Source: Gemmatimonadales bacterium
Lineage (GTDB): Bacteria > Gemmatimonadota > Gemmatimonadetes > Longimicrobiales > Gaopeijiaceae
Direction: 5' to 3'
Assembly (NCBI GenBank): GCA_007692605.1
Contig: REBS01000130.1
Span: 1-46,139 of the forward strand
Length of the DNA stretch: 46,139 nt
Each line of letters opens with the position of its first letter. Position 1 is the stretch's first letter. The translations under genes and the position numbers were made by a program. This document shows positions 20,251 through 28,412 of this stretch, piece by piece. A model generated the notes under the pieces. It was not told the DNA's origin. It saw nothing but the letters and a program-made list of their open reading frames with translations, and did not search any database.

Positions 20251-21720
20251 TTGACGACCCCCCGCGCGCCCGGCCTCCCCGGTCTCCTCCTCTCCCTCCG
20301 GAACCCGGGACCGGTCGCGCCCCTCTGGCTGGCCCTGGCGGCGATCCTGGTCGGCGCCCTGCTCCCCGAGCCGATGCACCTCCCCGGGGCCCATCGGCTG
20401 ACGGCCCCGGCGCCCCTCGCGGCGCAGGAGGCCGAGGGTGACGACGAACTGGCGGGAGCCCGTCCCCTGCGCGTCTTCCTGATCACGATGGACCAGGGCG
20501 ACCAGGTCTGGGAAAAGTTCGGGCACAACGCGATCCTCGTGCGCAACGAGGCCACCGGCGAGGAGATCGCCTGGAACTGGGGCCTCTTCAACTTCGACGA
20601 CGTCGACTTCATTCCCCGCTTCCTGCGCGGCACCATGCTCTACTCCATGGGGGGGATGGACGCGCAGTGGATGATCCAGCAGTACGCCGCCGACAACCGT
20701 TCGGTCTACGCGCACGAGGTCTACCTGACGCTGGCGCAGGCCGCCGAGCTGGACCGCTTCGCCCGCTGGAACGCGCAGCCCGAAAACCGCGACTACATCT
20801 ACGACTACTTTCGCGACAACTGCTCCACCCGGGTCCGCGACGTCCTCGACATGGCAGTCGGCGGTGCGCTTCGGGCCCACTTCGCCGAGCGCATCACCCC
20901 CCGCAGCTACCGCTGGCACGCCCGCAGGCTCGTCCAGGAAACGCTCTGGATCGACCAGGGGCTCTCCTTCCTGCTCGGCACGCGCGGCGATCGTCCGATC
21001 ACCGAGTGGGAGGCGATGTACGTGCCCATGGTCCTGATGGAGCTCCTCGAGGACTTCGAGATCCAGGAGGCCGACGGCAGCACCCGCCCCCTGCTGGGCG
21101 CACGCCAGGTCCTCTTCGAGGCCGATCGGGACCCGACCCCGGCGGGGCCCCCGTCGCTCTCCCCGCTCTTTCCGATCCTCGGGATCGTGGGCGCGGGGCT
21201 CTTCGTCCTTCTGGGAGGATGGGCGGGGGGGCGTCCGGGCCCGAGCCCTTCGTCCGGCGCCGGCGTGTCCCGGCCCTCGACTCGGTGGAGCCGGGTGGGC
21301 CTGGGGGTGCTGGGGCTCGGCTGGACCCTCTTCACCGGTGGACTCGGGCTGATCCTGGTGCTGGTCTGGTTCACCGATCACATCTTCATCCACCGCAACG
21401 TGAACATCCTCTACGCGAGCCCACTGGCGCCCGTGGTGGGGCTCCTCCTGCTGGGCGCGGTGCTTTCGGAGAAGCGAGCGCGGGGCGCCTTCGGGCGATG
21501 GGGCGCCATCCTGGCCCTGGTGATCGCCATCGGTTCCCTGGTCGCGATGATCCTCCAGTCGGTGGGGGTGATCACGCAGGGCAACGCCGAGGTCGTGGCC
21601 GTCGCGCTCCCCTTGAACCTGGGGCTGGCCATCGGACTCATGCGCCTGCATCGAGGAGCCGCCAGCTCGGGCAGAGCCGGGAGCCCGAACTCCCCCGGGC
21701 AGTCGGGAGCGCCGGCGTAG
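20251..21720 (+). CDS. DUF4105 (Lnb N-terminal periplasmic domain) membrane protein
   Basis: About 489 residues. The conserved DUF4105 core runs from VFLITMDQGDQVWEKFGHNAILV through EIAWNWGLFNFDDVDF to NRDYIYDYFRDNCSTRVRDVLD; the Cys in DNCSTRVRD and the His in GHNA are the conserved candidate active-site residues. Lnb proteins transfer acyl chains between phospholipid and lipoproteins, so a role in lipoprotein or lipid acyl transfer is plausible. The C-terminal third has four or five helices (LFPILGIVGAGLFVLLGG, VGLGVLGLGWTLF, LAPVVGLLLLGAVL, AILALVIAIGSLVAMIL). TTG 20251 is selected because it begins a good signal sequence (PLWLALAAILVGALL, then an LAAQ cleavage site); the upstream open frame is unlike protein. 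No ATG gives an equally good export signal, so the start is uncertain. Confidence 0.82.
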   Translation: MTTPRAPGLPGLLLSLRNPGPVAPLWLALAAILVGALLPEPMHLPGAHRLTAPAPLAAQEAEGDDELAGARPLRVFLITMDQGDQVWEKFGHNAILVRNEATGEEIAWNWGLFNFDDVDFIPRFLRGTMLYSMGGMDAQWMIQQYAADNRSVYAHEVYLTLAQAAELDRFARWNAQPENRDYIYDYFRDNCSTRVRDVLDMAVGGALRAHFAERITPRSYRWHARRLVQETLWIDQGLSFLLGTRGDRPITEWEAMYVPMVLMELLEDFEIQEADGSTRPLLGARQVLFEADRDPTPAGPPSLSPLFPILGIVGAGLFVLLGGWAGGRPGPSPSSGAGVSRPSTRWSRVGLGVLGLGWTLFTGGLGLILVLVWFTDHIFIHRNVNILYASPLAPVVGLLLLGAVLSEKRARGAFGRWGAILALVIAIGSLVAMILQSVGVITQGNAEVVAVALPLNLGLAIGLMRLHRGAASSGRAGSPNSPGQSGAPA

Positions 21721-21804
21721 CCCGACGTCCGCCGCGGCACACCCCCGGCCGATCGGGAGCGCCGGCGCAATTCGACTGCGACTACCGCCCCGGCACACCC
21801 CCGG
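21703..21804. repeat. Imperfect ~50-bp tandem duplication across two convergent gene ends
   Basis: The block beginning TCGGGAGCGCCGGCG and ending CGGCACACCCCCGG occurs twice, at 21703-21748 and 21753-21804, with a divergent middle. It includes the stop codon of the DUF4105 gene and the last codons of the ABC exporter gene, so both C-termini have been reshaped by the duplication. Confidence 0.65.
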
Positions 21805-23644
21805 TGGGCACATCCGAGGCCTCGCCCGCCACATCGGTCAGCTCCTCGCCGGGATTCACGAACAGGTTCGTGACGATCCCGTGCTGGCGCGTGTAGAGCC
21901 GGTGGTAGAGGCCCTCCTCCTTCATCAGCGCCTCGTGGGTGCCCCGCTCCACGATCCGCCCGTCCTCCATCGCCAGGATGCAGTCGGCCGACCGGATCGT
22001 CGAGAGCCGATGCGCGATGACGAAGGTCGTACGCCCTCTGCGAAGCCGCGCCAGCCCCTCCTGGATCAGGGCTTCGGACTCGGAGTCGAGGGAGCTCGTC
22101 GCCTCGTCGAGGATCAGGATCTTCGGATCGGCCAGGATCGCACGGGCGATCGCGACCCGCTGCCGCTGGCCCCCCGACAGCTTGACGCCTCGCTCCCCGA
22201 CCCGGGTGTCGTAGCCGAGCTCGAAACGGCTGATGAACTCGTCGCAGTTCGAGATCCGGGCCGCCCGCCGCACCTCTTCGTCGCTGGCACCGGCCCGGGC
22301 GTAGGCGATGTTCTCGCGGATCGTCCCCTCGAAGAGGACGTTGTCCTGCAGCACCACCCCGAGCTGTCTCCGGTAGTCGCCCAGCCGGACCTCGCGCAGA
22401 TCGAGGCCGTCGACCCGCACCCGGCCCTCGGTCGGATGATGGAAGGCCATCACCAGCCCGATCAGCGTGCTCTTCCCCGCCCCGCTGGGCCCGATCAGGG
22501 CGGTCGTCGTGCCCGCGGGAGCGTGCAGCGAGATGTCGCGGAGCACCGGCACGCCCTCTTCGTAGCTGAAGCTGACGTTCTCGAAGGTGACGTCGCCGCG
22601 AAGGGCCGGAACGGGACGGCGCTCCTCGTCGCCCTCGTCCTCTCCCGCGGTGCCCATGACCTCGCGAATGCGGTCAAGCCCCGCAAAGGCCTCCGAGATC
22701 TGCGTTCCGATGTTCGCCATCTGGACCAGCGGCGCCGCCATCAGTCCGACGAAGAAGACGTACATGACCAGGTCGCCCAGCGTCATCTGCCCCTCGATCA
22801 GCGACCGCCCGCCGACCAGGATGATCACGGCCCCCACCGCGCCCACGCAGATCGTCGAGAAGGCGGTGACCGCCGAGGTCCCCGTGATCGACGAGGCGAT
22901 GTTGCGAAAGAGGGAGTGCACCCCGCGGGTGAAGGCGAGGGCCTCGCGCCGCTCCGACACGTAGGTCTTGACCACCCGGATGCCCCCGAGCCCCTCTCCG
23001 AGCCGACCGGTGACCTGCGCGTTGCGCTCCCCGCGCTCCCGGAAGATCGGGCGCAGGCGGTTGAAGGCGTAGGCCATGGTCGCCCCCAGGACCGCCAGGA
23101 TGCACAGCACCATGAGGGTCAGGGGGACGTTCAGCCAGAAGAGGACCCCCAGGGCGATGAACGAGGTCAGAAGCCCTCCCACCAGCTGGATCACCCCGGT
23201 GCCCACGAGATTCCGGATGCCCTCGGCGTCGGTCATGATGCGCGAGATCAGGACTCCCGAGCGGGTGGTGTCGAAGTACGACACGGGCAGGTGGAGCACG
23301 TGCTTCTGCACGCGGCGGCGCATGTTCGCGATCGCCCGCTGCCCCGCCACGCTCACGACCTGCGAGAGGGCGAAGGACGAGACCCCCTGCACGAGGGTGG
23401 CTCCGGCGACCACCGCGGCCAGGGGAAGCAGGAGGTCGCCCCGGGCGTTTCCGGCCACCTCGTCGATCAGGAACTTCGACGAGGCGGGAAGCACCAGGCC
23501 CGAGAATCGGTTCACGAGCATCAGCCCGAAGCCGGCGATCAGCGCCTTCCTGTGCGCCCGCATGAGGGCGCGGGTCTCCTGCCACACCGCTGAGCGGTCG
23601 ACGGGGCGCTTTGCCCCGGAACGGGATCCACCGGGAGGAGTCAT
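21782..23644 (-). CDS. ABC transporter, fused permease and ATPase (MsbA-like exporter)
   Basis: 620-residue half-transporter that should work as a homodimer. Residues 1-320 form a six-helix type I exporter domain (ALIAGFGLMLVNRFSGLVLPASSKFLIDEV at the first helix, PVSYFDTTRSGVLISRIMTD coupling region). The nucleotide-binding domain has Walker A GPSGAGKST, signature LSGGQRQR, Walker B ILILDEATSSLD and H-loop AHRLST. ATG 23644 (MTPPGG) is preferred; an in-frame ATG at 23731 adds a basic non-hydrophobic stretch. Neither has a clear ribosome binding site. Family members move lipids, peptides or drugs; substrate cannot be assigned. It is convergent with the DUF4105 gene and divergent from tdh. Confidence 0.92.
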   Translation of the reverse strand: MTPPGGSRSGAKRPVDRSAVWQETRALMRAHRKALIAGFGLMLVNRFSGLVLPASSKFLIDEVAGNARGDLLLPLAAVVAGATLVQGVSSFALSQVVSVAGQRAIANMRRRVQKHVLHLPVSYFDTTRSGVLISRIMTDAEGIRNLVGTGVIQLVGGLLTSFIALGVLFWLNVPLTLMVLCILAVLGATMAYAFNRLRPIFRERGERNAQVTGRLGEGLGGIRVVKTYVSERREALAFTRGVHSLFRNIASSITGTSAVTAFSTICVGAVGAVIILVGGRSLIEGQMTLGDLVMYVFFVGLMAAPLVQMANIGTQISEAFAGLDRIREVMGTAGEDEGDEERRPVPALRGDVTFENVSFSYEEGVPVLRDISLHAPAGTTTALIGPSGAGKSTLIGLVMAFHHPTEGRVRVDGLDLREVRLGDYRRQLGVVLQDNVLFEGTIRENIAYARAGASDEEVRRAARISNCDEFISRFELGYDTRVGERGVKLSGGQRQRVAIARAILADPKILILDEATSSLDSESEALIQEGLARLRRGRTTFVIAHRLSTIRSADCILAMEDGRIVERGTHEALMKEEGLYHRLYTRQHGIVTNLFVNPGEELTDVAGEASDVPTGGVPGR

Positions 23645-23809
23645 GGGGTGAAACGTGGCGGCACGGAAGCGAACGCGCCACCGGGGGGCGGACGGCGGGG
23701 CGCTGCGAGGCGCACGCGGATACCCCGGCACGGCTCACGCCGCTAGCCCGCCCCAGCTCCGAACAACGCGCACGCGCCCGCTTCCCCCCCGCCGGAGGAC
23801 GGCGCCGAC

Positions 23810-23838
23810 CTGACGCCCTCCCCGACATTCTCTATATT
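23810..23838 (+). promoter_or_regulatory. Sigma70-type promoter for tdh-kbl
   Basis: CTGACG (23810-23815), a 17-bp spacer and TATATT (23833-23838) about 78 bp before the tdh start. This short AT-rich island stands out from the surrounding GC-rich sequence. Confidence 0.55.
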
Positions 23839-23915
23839 GACTCGCCCGGAGACTGCAGGGGTTGCACCCGCGGGATCCGGCGGACCCATTCGATCCAACG
23901 GGAGGCGCGGCGGCT

Positions 23916-24881
23916 GTGAAACGTACCCTGGTGACGGGAGCGGCGGGACAGATCGGGACGGAGCTGGTGCAGGCCCTCCGCGACCAGCTTGGCGACGAGG
24001 CGGTGCTCGCCACCGATCTGCGAACCCCGGATCCCGGCCATGCGATTCGCGCGGGCGGACCCTTCGCGGCGCTCGACTGCACCGACGGCCCCGCGCTCCA
24101 GGCCCTGGTCCGCTCGCACCGCGCCGACACCGTCTTTCACCTGGCCGCCCTCCTGTCGGCGGTCGGAGAATCGCGACCGCAGGAGGCCTGGCGGGTCAAC
24201 ATGGGGGGCCTGATCGAGGTCCTCGAGGTTGCGCGCGAGGAGGAGATCGCGGTCTTCACCCCCTCGTCGATCGCGGCCTTCGGGCCCGACACCCCTCGAG
24301 ACCCGACCCCGCAGGACACCGTTCAGCGACCAACGACCATGTACGGGGTCACGAAGGTCGCCGGGGAGCTCCTCTGCGACTACTACCACACGCGCTTCGG
24401 GGTCGATACGCGGGGGCTGCGCTACCCCGGACTCATCTCGCACTCGGCCCCTCCGGGCGGGGGCACGACCGACTACGCCGTCGACATCTTCCACCGCGCC
24501 CTCGACTCGGGCCGCTACACGTCGTTTCTTTCGGCCGACACACAGCTCGACATGATGTACATGCCCGACGCCGTGCGCGCCGCGATCGAACTCATGCAGG
24601 CCGATCCGGAGCACCTCGAGCACCGGAACGCCTTCAACGTCACGGCCATGCAGCTCACCCCCGCCCGGCTGGGCGAGGCGATCCGCGAACACCTCCCGAC
24701 CTTCACCCTCGATTACGACGTCGACCCCGTGCGCCAGCGGATCGCCGACTCGTGGCCCGACCGGCTCGACGACTCGGCCGCGCGGGCCGAATGGGGGTGG
24801 TCTCCCCGGTACGACCTCGACTCGATGGTCGAGGACATGTTCGCACATCTCGGCACCCCCCAATCTCTCCGTCAGGAATAG
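23916..24881 (+). CDS. tdh: L-threonine 3-dehydrogenase, NAD-dependent epimerase-type
   Basis: 321-residue extended-SDR enzyme that oxidises L-threonine to 2-amino-3-ketobutyrate with NAD+. Sequence marks: GAAGQIGTE nucleotide motif at the N-terminus, FHLAALLSAVGE, FTPSSIAAFGPDTPR, catalytic MYGVTKVAGE (Tyr/Lys), GLRYPGLIS and PGGGTTDYAVDIF. These are typical of the epimerase-type threonine dehydrogenases and unlike the zinc MDR type. GTG 23916 is chosen because GGAGG lies 10 bp upstream and the protein then opens with KRTLVTGAAGQIG; the upstream ATG 23862 adds a non-homologous leader. The kbl gene follows after 6 bp and performs the next step, which supports the assignment strongly. Confidence 0.92.
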   Translation: MKRTLVTGAAGQIGTELVQALRDQLGDEAVLATDLRTPDPGHAIRAGGPFAALDCTDGPALQALVRSHRADTVFHLAALLSAVGESRPQEAWRVNMGGLIEVLEVAREEEIAVFTPSSIAAFGPDTPRDPTPQDTVQRPTTMYGVTKVAGELLCDYYHTRFGVDTRGLRYPGLISHSAPPGGGTTDYAVDIFHRALDSGRYTSFLSADTQLDMMYMPDAVRAAIELMQADPEHLEHRNAFNVTAMQLTPARLGEAIREHLPTFTLDYDVDPVRQRIADSWPDRLDDSAARAEWGWSPRYDLDSMVEDMFAHLGTPQSLRQE

Positions 24882-24887
24882 CACCCA

Positions 24888-26114
24888 ATGCCTCACGATC
24901 GACTCGACGACGCTCTGAACGCACACATCCACGGCCTCGAGGAAGCGGGCACCGCCAAGGGCGACGAGACCATCGTGACCTCGGTCTCGAGGCCCGAGGG
25001 GTCACGGGGGCCCCGGGTGCGACTCGAGGGCCAGGGGGACAAGGCCTTCATCCGGCTCAACTCGAATTCCTACCTGGGGCTGTCGCTCCTGCCCGAGGTG
25101 ATCGTGGCCGAGGAGGAGGGCTCGCGGGAGTTCGGGGCGGGGCCCGGGGCGGTGCGTTTCATCAGCGGCAGCTACACCGAGCACCGGGATCTCGAGGCCG
25201 ATCTGGCCGACTTCCACGACCGCGACGGGGGCATCGTCTTCAGTTCGGCCTACGCCGCGGTCCTGGGCACGATCGCTCCGCTGATCGACTCCGAGACGGC
25301 GGTGATCAGCGACGAGCTGAACCACAACTGCATCATCAACGCGATGCGGATGGCCCGGCCGGCCGAGAAGGTGATCTATCCCCACCTGGACCTCGAGGCG
25401 CTCGATGCCGCGCTGACCGACCTGAAGGGCAAGGTCCGCAGGGCGATGGTCGTGACCGACGGGATCTTCTCGATGCGGGGTGATCATGCGCCCCTCGACG
25501 AGATCATGAAGATCGCCCGGGCTCACGACGAGCACTTCCCCGAGAACGTGGTCGTGGTCGTCGACGACTCCCACGGGGTCGGGGCCTTCGGGCGTACCGG
25601 CCGGGGCACCGAGGAATACACGAACTCCCCACCCGTCGATGTCCTGATCGGCACCCTGGGCAAGGCCTTCGGGGTGAATGGAGGCTACGTCGTGGGGTCG
25701 GCCACCCTGATCCGCTACCTGCGCGAGAGCGCCCCCACCTACATCTACTCGAACCCCATCACTCCGGGCGAGGCGCGGGCCTGCCGGAAGGCGCTCGAGA
25801 TCGTGGATTCTCCGCGCGGTGTGGAGCGACTCGAGCAGCTCCTGACCCTGACCCGGTACTTCGAGGAAGGGCTGGGCAAGCTGGGGATCGAGACGATTCC
25901 CGGAGACCACCCGGTCGTGCCCCTGATGATCCGTGACACGGCCCGGACCCGGGCGTGGGTGCAGTACCTGTTCGAGAACGGGGTCCTGGTGACCGGCCTG
26001 ACCTACCCGGTCGTGCCCAGGGGCGACGAGGAGATCCGGACCCAGATCAACGCCGACCACACGAAAGAGGACCTGGCCCACGTCCTGGAGCTGCTGGCCT
26101 CGGCTCCGGAGTGA
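24888..26114 (+). CDS. kbl: 2-amino-3-ketobutyrate CoA ligase (glycine C-acetyltransferase)
   Basis: 408-residue PLP-dependent alpha-oxoamine synthase. It cleaves 2-amino-3-ketobutyrate with CoA into glycine and acetyl-CoA, completing threonine breakdown begun by the adjacent tdh. Visible features: NSNSYLGLS near residue 57, GAGPGAVRFISGSYTEH, the cofactor Asp-His region VVVVDDSHGVGAFGRTGRGT, and the PLP Lys in GTLGKAFGVNGGYV. The C-terminal TQINADHTKEDLAHVLELL is typical of Kbl. The ATG lies 6 bp after the tdh stop. AONS and serine palmitoyltransferase share the fold, but the tdh partner makes Kbl much more likely. Confidence 0.93.
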   Translation: MPHDRLDDALNAHIHGLEEAGTAKGDETIVTSVSRPEGSRGPRVRLEGQGDKAFIRLNSNSYLGLSLLPEVIVAEEEGSREFGAGPGAVRFISGSYTEHRDLEADLADFHDRDGGIVFSSAYAAVLGTIAPLIDSETAVISDELNHNCIINAMRMARPAEKVIYPHLDLEALDAALTDLKGKVRRAMVVTDGIFSMRGDHAPLDEIMKIARAHDEHFPENVVVVVDDSHGVGAFGRTGRGTEEYTNSPPVDVLIGTLGKAFGVNGGYVVGSATLIRYLRESAPTYIYSNPITPGEARACRKALEIVDSPRGVERLEQLLTLTRYFEEGLGKLGIETIPGDHPVVPLMIRDTARTRAWVQYLFENGVLVTGLTYPVVPRGDEEIRTQINADHTKEDLAHVLELLASAPE

Positions 26115-26131
26115 TCGAGCCGTCCTGAATC

Positions 26132-26147
26132 AGCCGCCTCGGCGGCT
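26132..26147. terminator. Short GC hairpin after kbl
   Basis: AGCCGC-CTCG-GCGGCT, a six-bp stem with a tetraloop, begins 18 bp after the kbl stop and sits between convergent genes. No T-tract follows, so termination is only a guess. Confidence 0.35.
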
Positions 26148-26186
26148 CAGCCCCCCGGCGACTCCGCTCCGCAGCGACTCAGCGGC

Positions 26187-27344
26187 TCAGCGGCCCAGCA
26201 GGTTGAAGACGGTGACGCCCTCTTTCAGCACCCACCGAACGAGGGAGAAGGCCGAAGGATCGGCGAGCGGATCCCCCTCGATGACCACGAGATCGGCCAC
26301 CATCCCCGGCTCGATCAGACCCGTGTAGTCATGCCCGAACCGGACGGCGGGAATCCAGGTGAGCGCCGCGAACACCCCCTCGGGCGACACGCCGATGTCG
26401 TCGAGCAGGATGTATTCGGTCGAAGGGTCGTACTGCGGCACGTATCCCGACCCGGTTCCGAACACCAGGTCGCCGCCAAGCATGTGAAAGACGAGGACCT
26501 CCTCGAGCGCTGACTCCCGCCGCCGATCGGCCTCCTCCGGGGTCGCTCCGGCCTCGGGATACCCGGCGCGGGTGATGGCGGGGATCAAGCCGATGCCACG
26601 ATCCGCCAGGTCGGCCGCGCGCGCCGCGACAGCCTCGGCTCCCAGCCCTTCGCTCCCCGCGGCCGCCAACTCCGCCGGCCCCGCGCCACCCCGGGCGCGC
26701 TCGATGCCCGCCGGAAGCGAGGACCCCAGCGCGATGATGCGCGGTCCCGCCACGCCCCCTCGGTCGATCCGCTCGATCAGCGAGGTCAGGGCTCCCGCTC
26801 CCTGCGAGGTCTCGACGATCGTCGTGAACCCGTGGCGCGTGAAGCGCTCCTCGAGCGCCTCGGTCAGCTCCTCGTCCGTCGCGGTGTCGGCCATCTCCAG
26901 GAGCTGGTCGGGGAGGCCCACATCGGCGTTCCAGAGCCCGGGAACCACCGAAAGGCCCGAGATCGGCACCCTGCGGGCGGCGGGCGGGATTCGAACCTGC
27001 CCCCTCGGGCCGACCGCCTCGATCACACCATCGAGGATCACGATCACTCCGTCCTCGATCGGATCGGCCATGGCCGACGTGAAGATCAGCCCACCCTCGA
27101 GTGCCAGGACCCCGCGAGCCTCCGCATCTTCTCCCGGAACCGGTCGGTCGCAGCCTGAGAGGAACGCCAAGGCAAGCATGAGTATCGCGAGGGCAGCCCA
27201 TCCGGGCGACGTCGCGCCGGGACGAGGCGATACGAGAGGCGATGGTCCGACCATCGACGGTCCGGGGCGAACCGCCCTGAAAGCTGGCCGTCCGAGTCGC
27301 GGCACGACCGACCGCGTGGGGGAGCGCTCAATGCAACTCATCAT
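26187..27344 (-). CDS. Degenerate amidohydrolase-like lipoprotein
   Basis: Recognisable as an amidohydrolase superfamily relative by its opening (LEGGLIFTSAMADPIEDGVIVILDGVIEAVGP) and its closing beta-sandwich (LIEPGMVADLVVIEGDPLADPSAFSLVRWVLKEGVTVF). However, the metal site is gone. The usual PGLWDMHVHL is PGLWNADVGLP (both His lost), and the usual GTDSG Asp position is GTGSGY. At about 385 residues it is also shorter than typical members. A lipobox (LAFLSGC) predicts a lipid-anchored envelope protein. ATG 27344 follows GGAAGGA and overlaps the upstream lipoprotein gene by 17 bp; ATG 27254 would give a more usual signal length. Probably a non-enzymatic binding or structural protein, or a decaying gene whose frame is still intact. 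Confidence 0.75.
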   Translation of the reverse strand: MMSCIERSPTRSVVPRLGRPAFRAVRPGPSMVGPSPLVSPRPGATSPGWAALAILMLALAFLSGCDRPVPGEDAEARGVLALEGGLIFTSAMADPIEDGVIVILDGVIEAVGPRGQVRIPPAARRVPISGLSVVPGLWNADVGLPDQLLEMADTATDEELTEALEERFTRHGFTTIVETSQGAGALTSLIERIDRGGVAGPRIIALGSSLPAGIERARGGAGPAELAAAGSEGLGAEAVAARAADLADRGIGLIPAITRAGYPEAGATPEEADRRRESALEEVLVFHMLGGDLVFGTGSGYVPQYDPSTEYILLDDIGVSPEGVFAALTWIPAVRFGHDYTGLIEPGMVADLVVIEGDPLADPSAFSLVRWVLKEGVTVFNLLGR

Positions 27345-28203
27345 GTCCTTCCGGAGCGAGGGCTTCGTGTTCGGGCGATGGCATGCCGTCCGACTCGGGA
27401 GAATCGAGCGACTCGGGCGACTCGTACGACTCGGGCGGCAGGTCGGGCCGGGGCTCACGGTCGCGATCCACCCCGCAGCAGGGCTCCACGACCATCTCGA
27501 GCACCCCGACGTCGTCGAGGGGCGATCGCTCCCGATCGGTCCTGAGTTCATCGAGGTAGCTCGCGATCACCTCGTCCGGACCCGCGATCTGCCACGTCGC
27601 TCCGGCTCGGGGGCCCCGGAACCGGACCTGGACCAGCACGTCGGCCAGCCGCCACTCCCTTCCGTCGAAGTGTCCGATGAGGCCGTCCGGATCCAGTACG
27701 GTCCGGCGGGCCTCCGGGGTGAGGAAGGTGGCCGAGATCTCGGCCCCCCGGGTATCCTCTCCCCACCAGAAGGGACGCTCGACCTCGAGCACCGGAGCCG
27801 GACCGAGCGGCACCCCTTCCGGACCCTCCCGGCCTTCCGGATCGTCCCAGGCCCCGATCGGCGGTCGCGCATCGGTGGCCGGAAGCTCCCCCTGGGGGTC
27901 GGACGAGGGATCCGGCGACGCATCCTCGCCGAAGCCGCAGGCCGAGAGCCCGACGAGTGCGATCACAGAGAGGAGCAGGAGGAGCCAGAATCTGCGACCA
28001 TCCCCGCCACGACGACTCGACGCATCCATCGACCCCCTGCACCCGGACTCGCCACGATCAGACCCACCGCAACCACGGCCGTCACCCTGACCACCTCCAT
28101 TTCGGCCGCCGTCCGGACCATGACCTCGGCCGTCGCCCAGACTACAACCTCGACCGGGGGCATCGGAACCAAACGGGGCGATGCCGATCAGTGTATCAAC
28201 CAT
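27328..28203 (-). CDS. Predicted lipoprotein of unknown function
   Basis: I do not recognise the family. A signal peptide with lipobox begins at an internal ATG at 28029 (MDASSRRGGDGRRFWLLLLL...VGLSAC), followed by a Pro/Asp/Gly-rich stretch and a globular part (VERPFWWGEDTRGAEISATFLTPEARRT, WRLADVLVQVRFRG). The C-terminus is a Ser-Pro-Glu repeat-like tail (ESYESPESLDSPESDG). The start at 28203 is listed because AAAGGAG precedes it by about 9 bp. That choice adds 58 residues of Gly/Arg/Asp-rich sequence before the signal peptide, which is biologically awkward, so 28029 may be the true start. The gene overlaps the amidohydrolase-like lipoprotein by 17 bp, suggesting that the two lipoproteins are made together. 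Confidence 0.6.
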   Translation of the reverse strand: MVDTLIGIAPFGSDAPGRGCSLGDGRGHGPDGGRNGGGQGDGRGCGGSDRGESGCRGSMDASSRRGGDGRRFWLLLLLSVIALVGLSACGFGEDASPDPSSDPQGELPATDARPPIGAWDDPEGREGPEGVPLGPAPVLEVERPFWWGEDTRGAEISATFLTPEARRTVLDPDGLIGHFDGREWRLADVLVQVRFRGPRAGATWQIAGPDEVIASYLDELRTDRERSPLDDVGVLEMVVEPCCGVDRDREPRPDLPPESYESPESLDSPESDGMPSPEHEALAPEGHDELH

Positions 28204-28364
28204 GCGGTCATCTCCTTTCTGGTCGTGTGACAGGCGTGGACGCGAGGGGGCGTTCACGATGGGGATCAGGGGCGCCGTCCCTTTAACGAAAGCGAACGTG
28301 GAAGCCTCTACTCCACAAGGGAAGGAGATCGATTTCACTTTAGATGAATAAACATTACCCCTTT

Positions 28365-28390
28365 CTGGACATGTTTTTACCGATGTCCAG
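28365..28390. promoter_or_regulatory. Dyad in the leader of the CpxP/Spy-like gene
   Basis: CTGGACAT (28365-28372) and ATGTCCAG (28383-28390) form a perfect inverted repeat 22 bp before the start codon, inside the AT-richer divergent region 28204-28412. It could be an operator or a leader stem-loop. Confidence 0.5.
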
Positions 28391-28412
28391 CGCACCATAC
28401 CCGGAGGATCGC

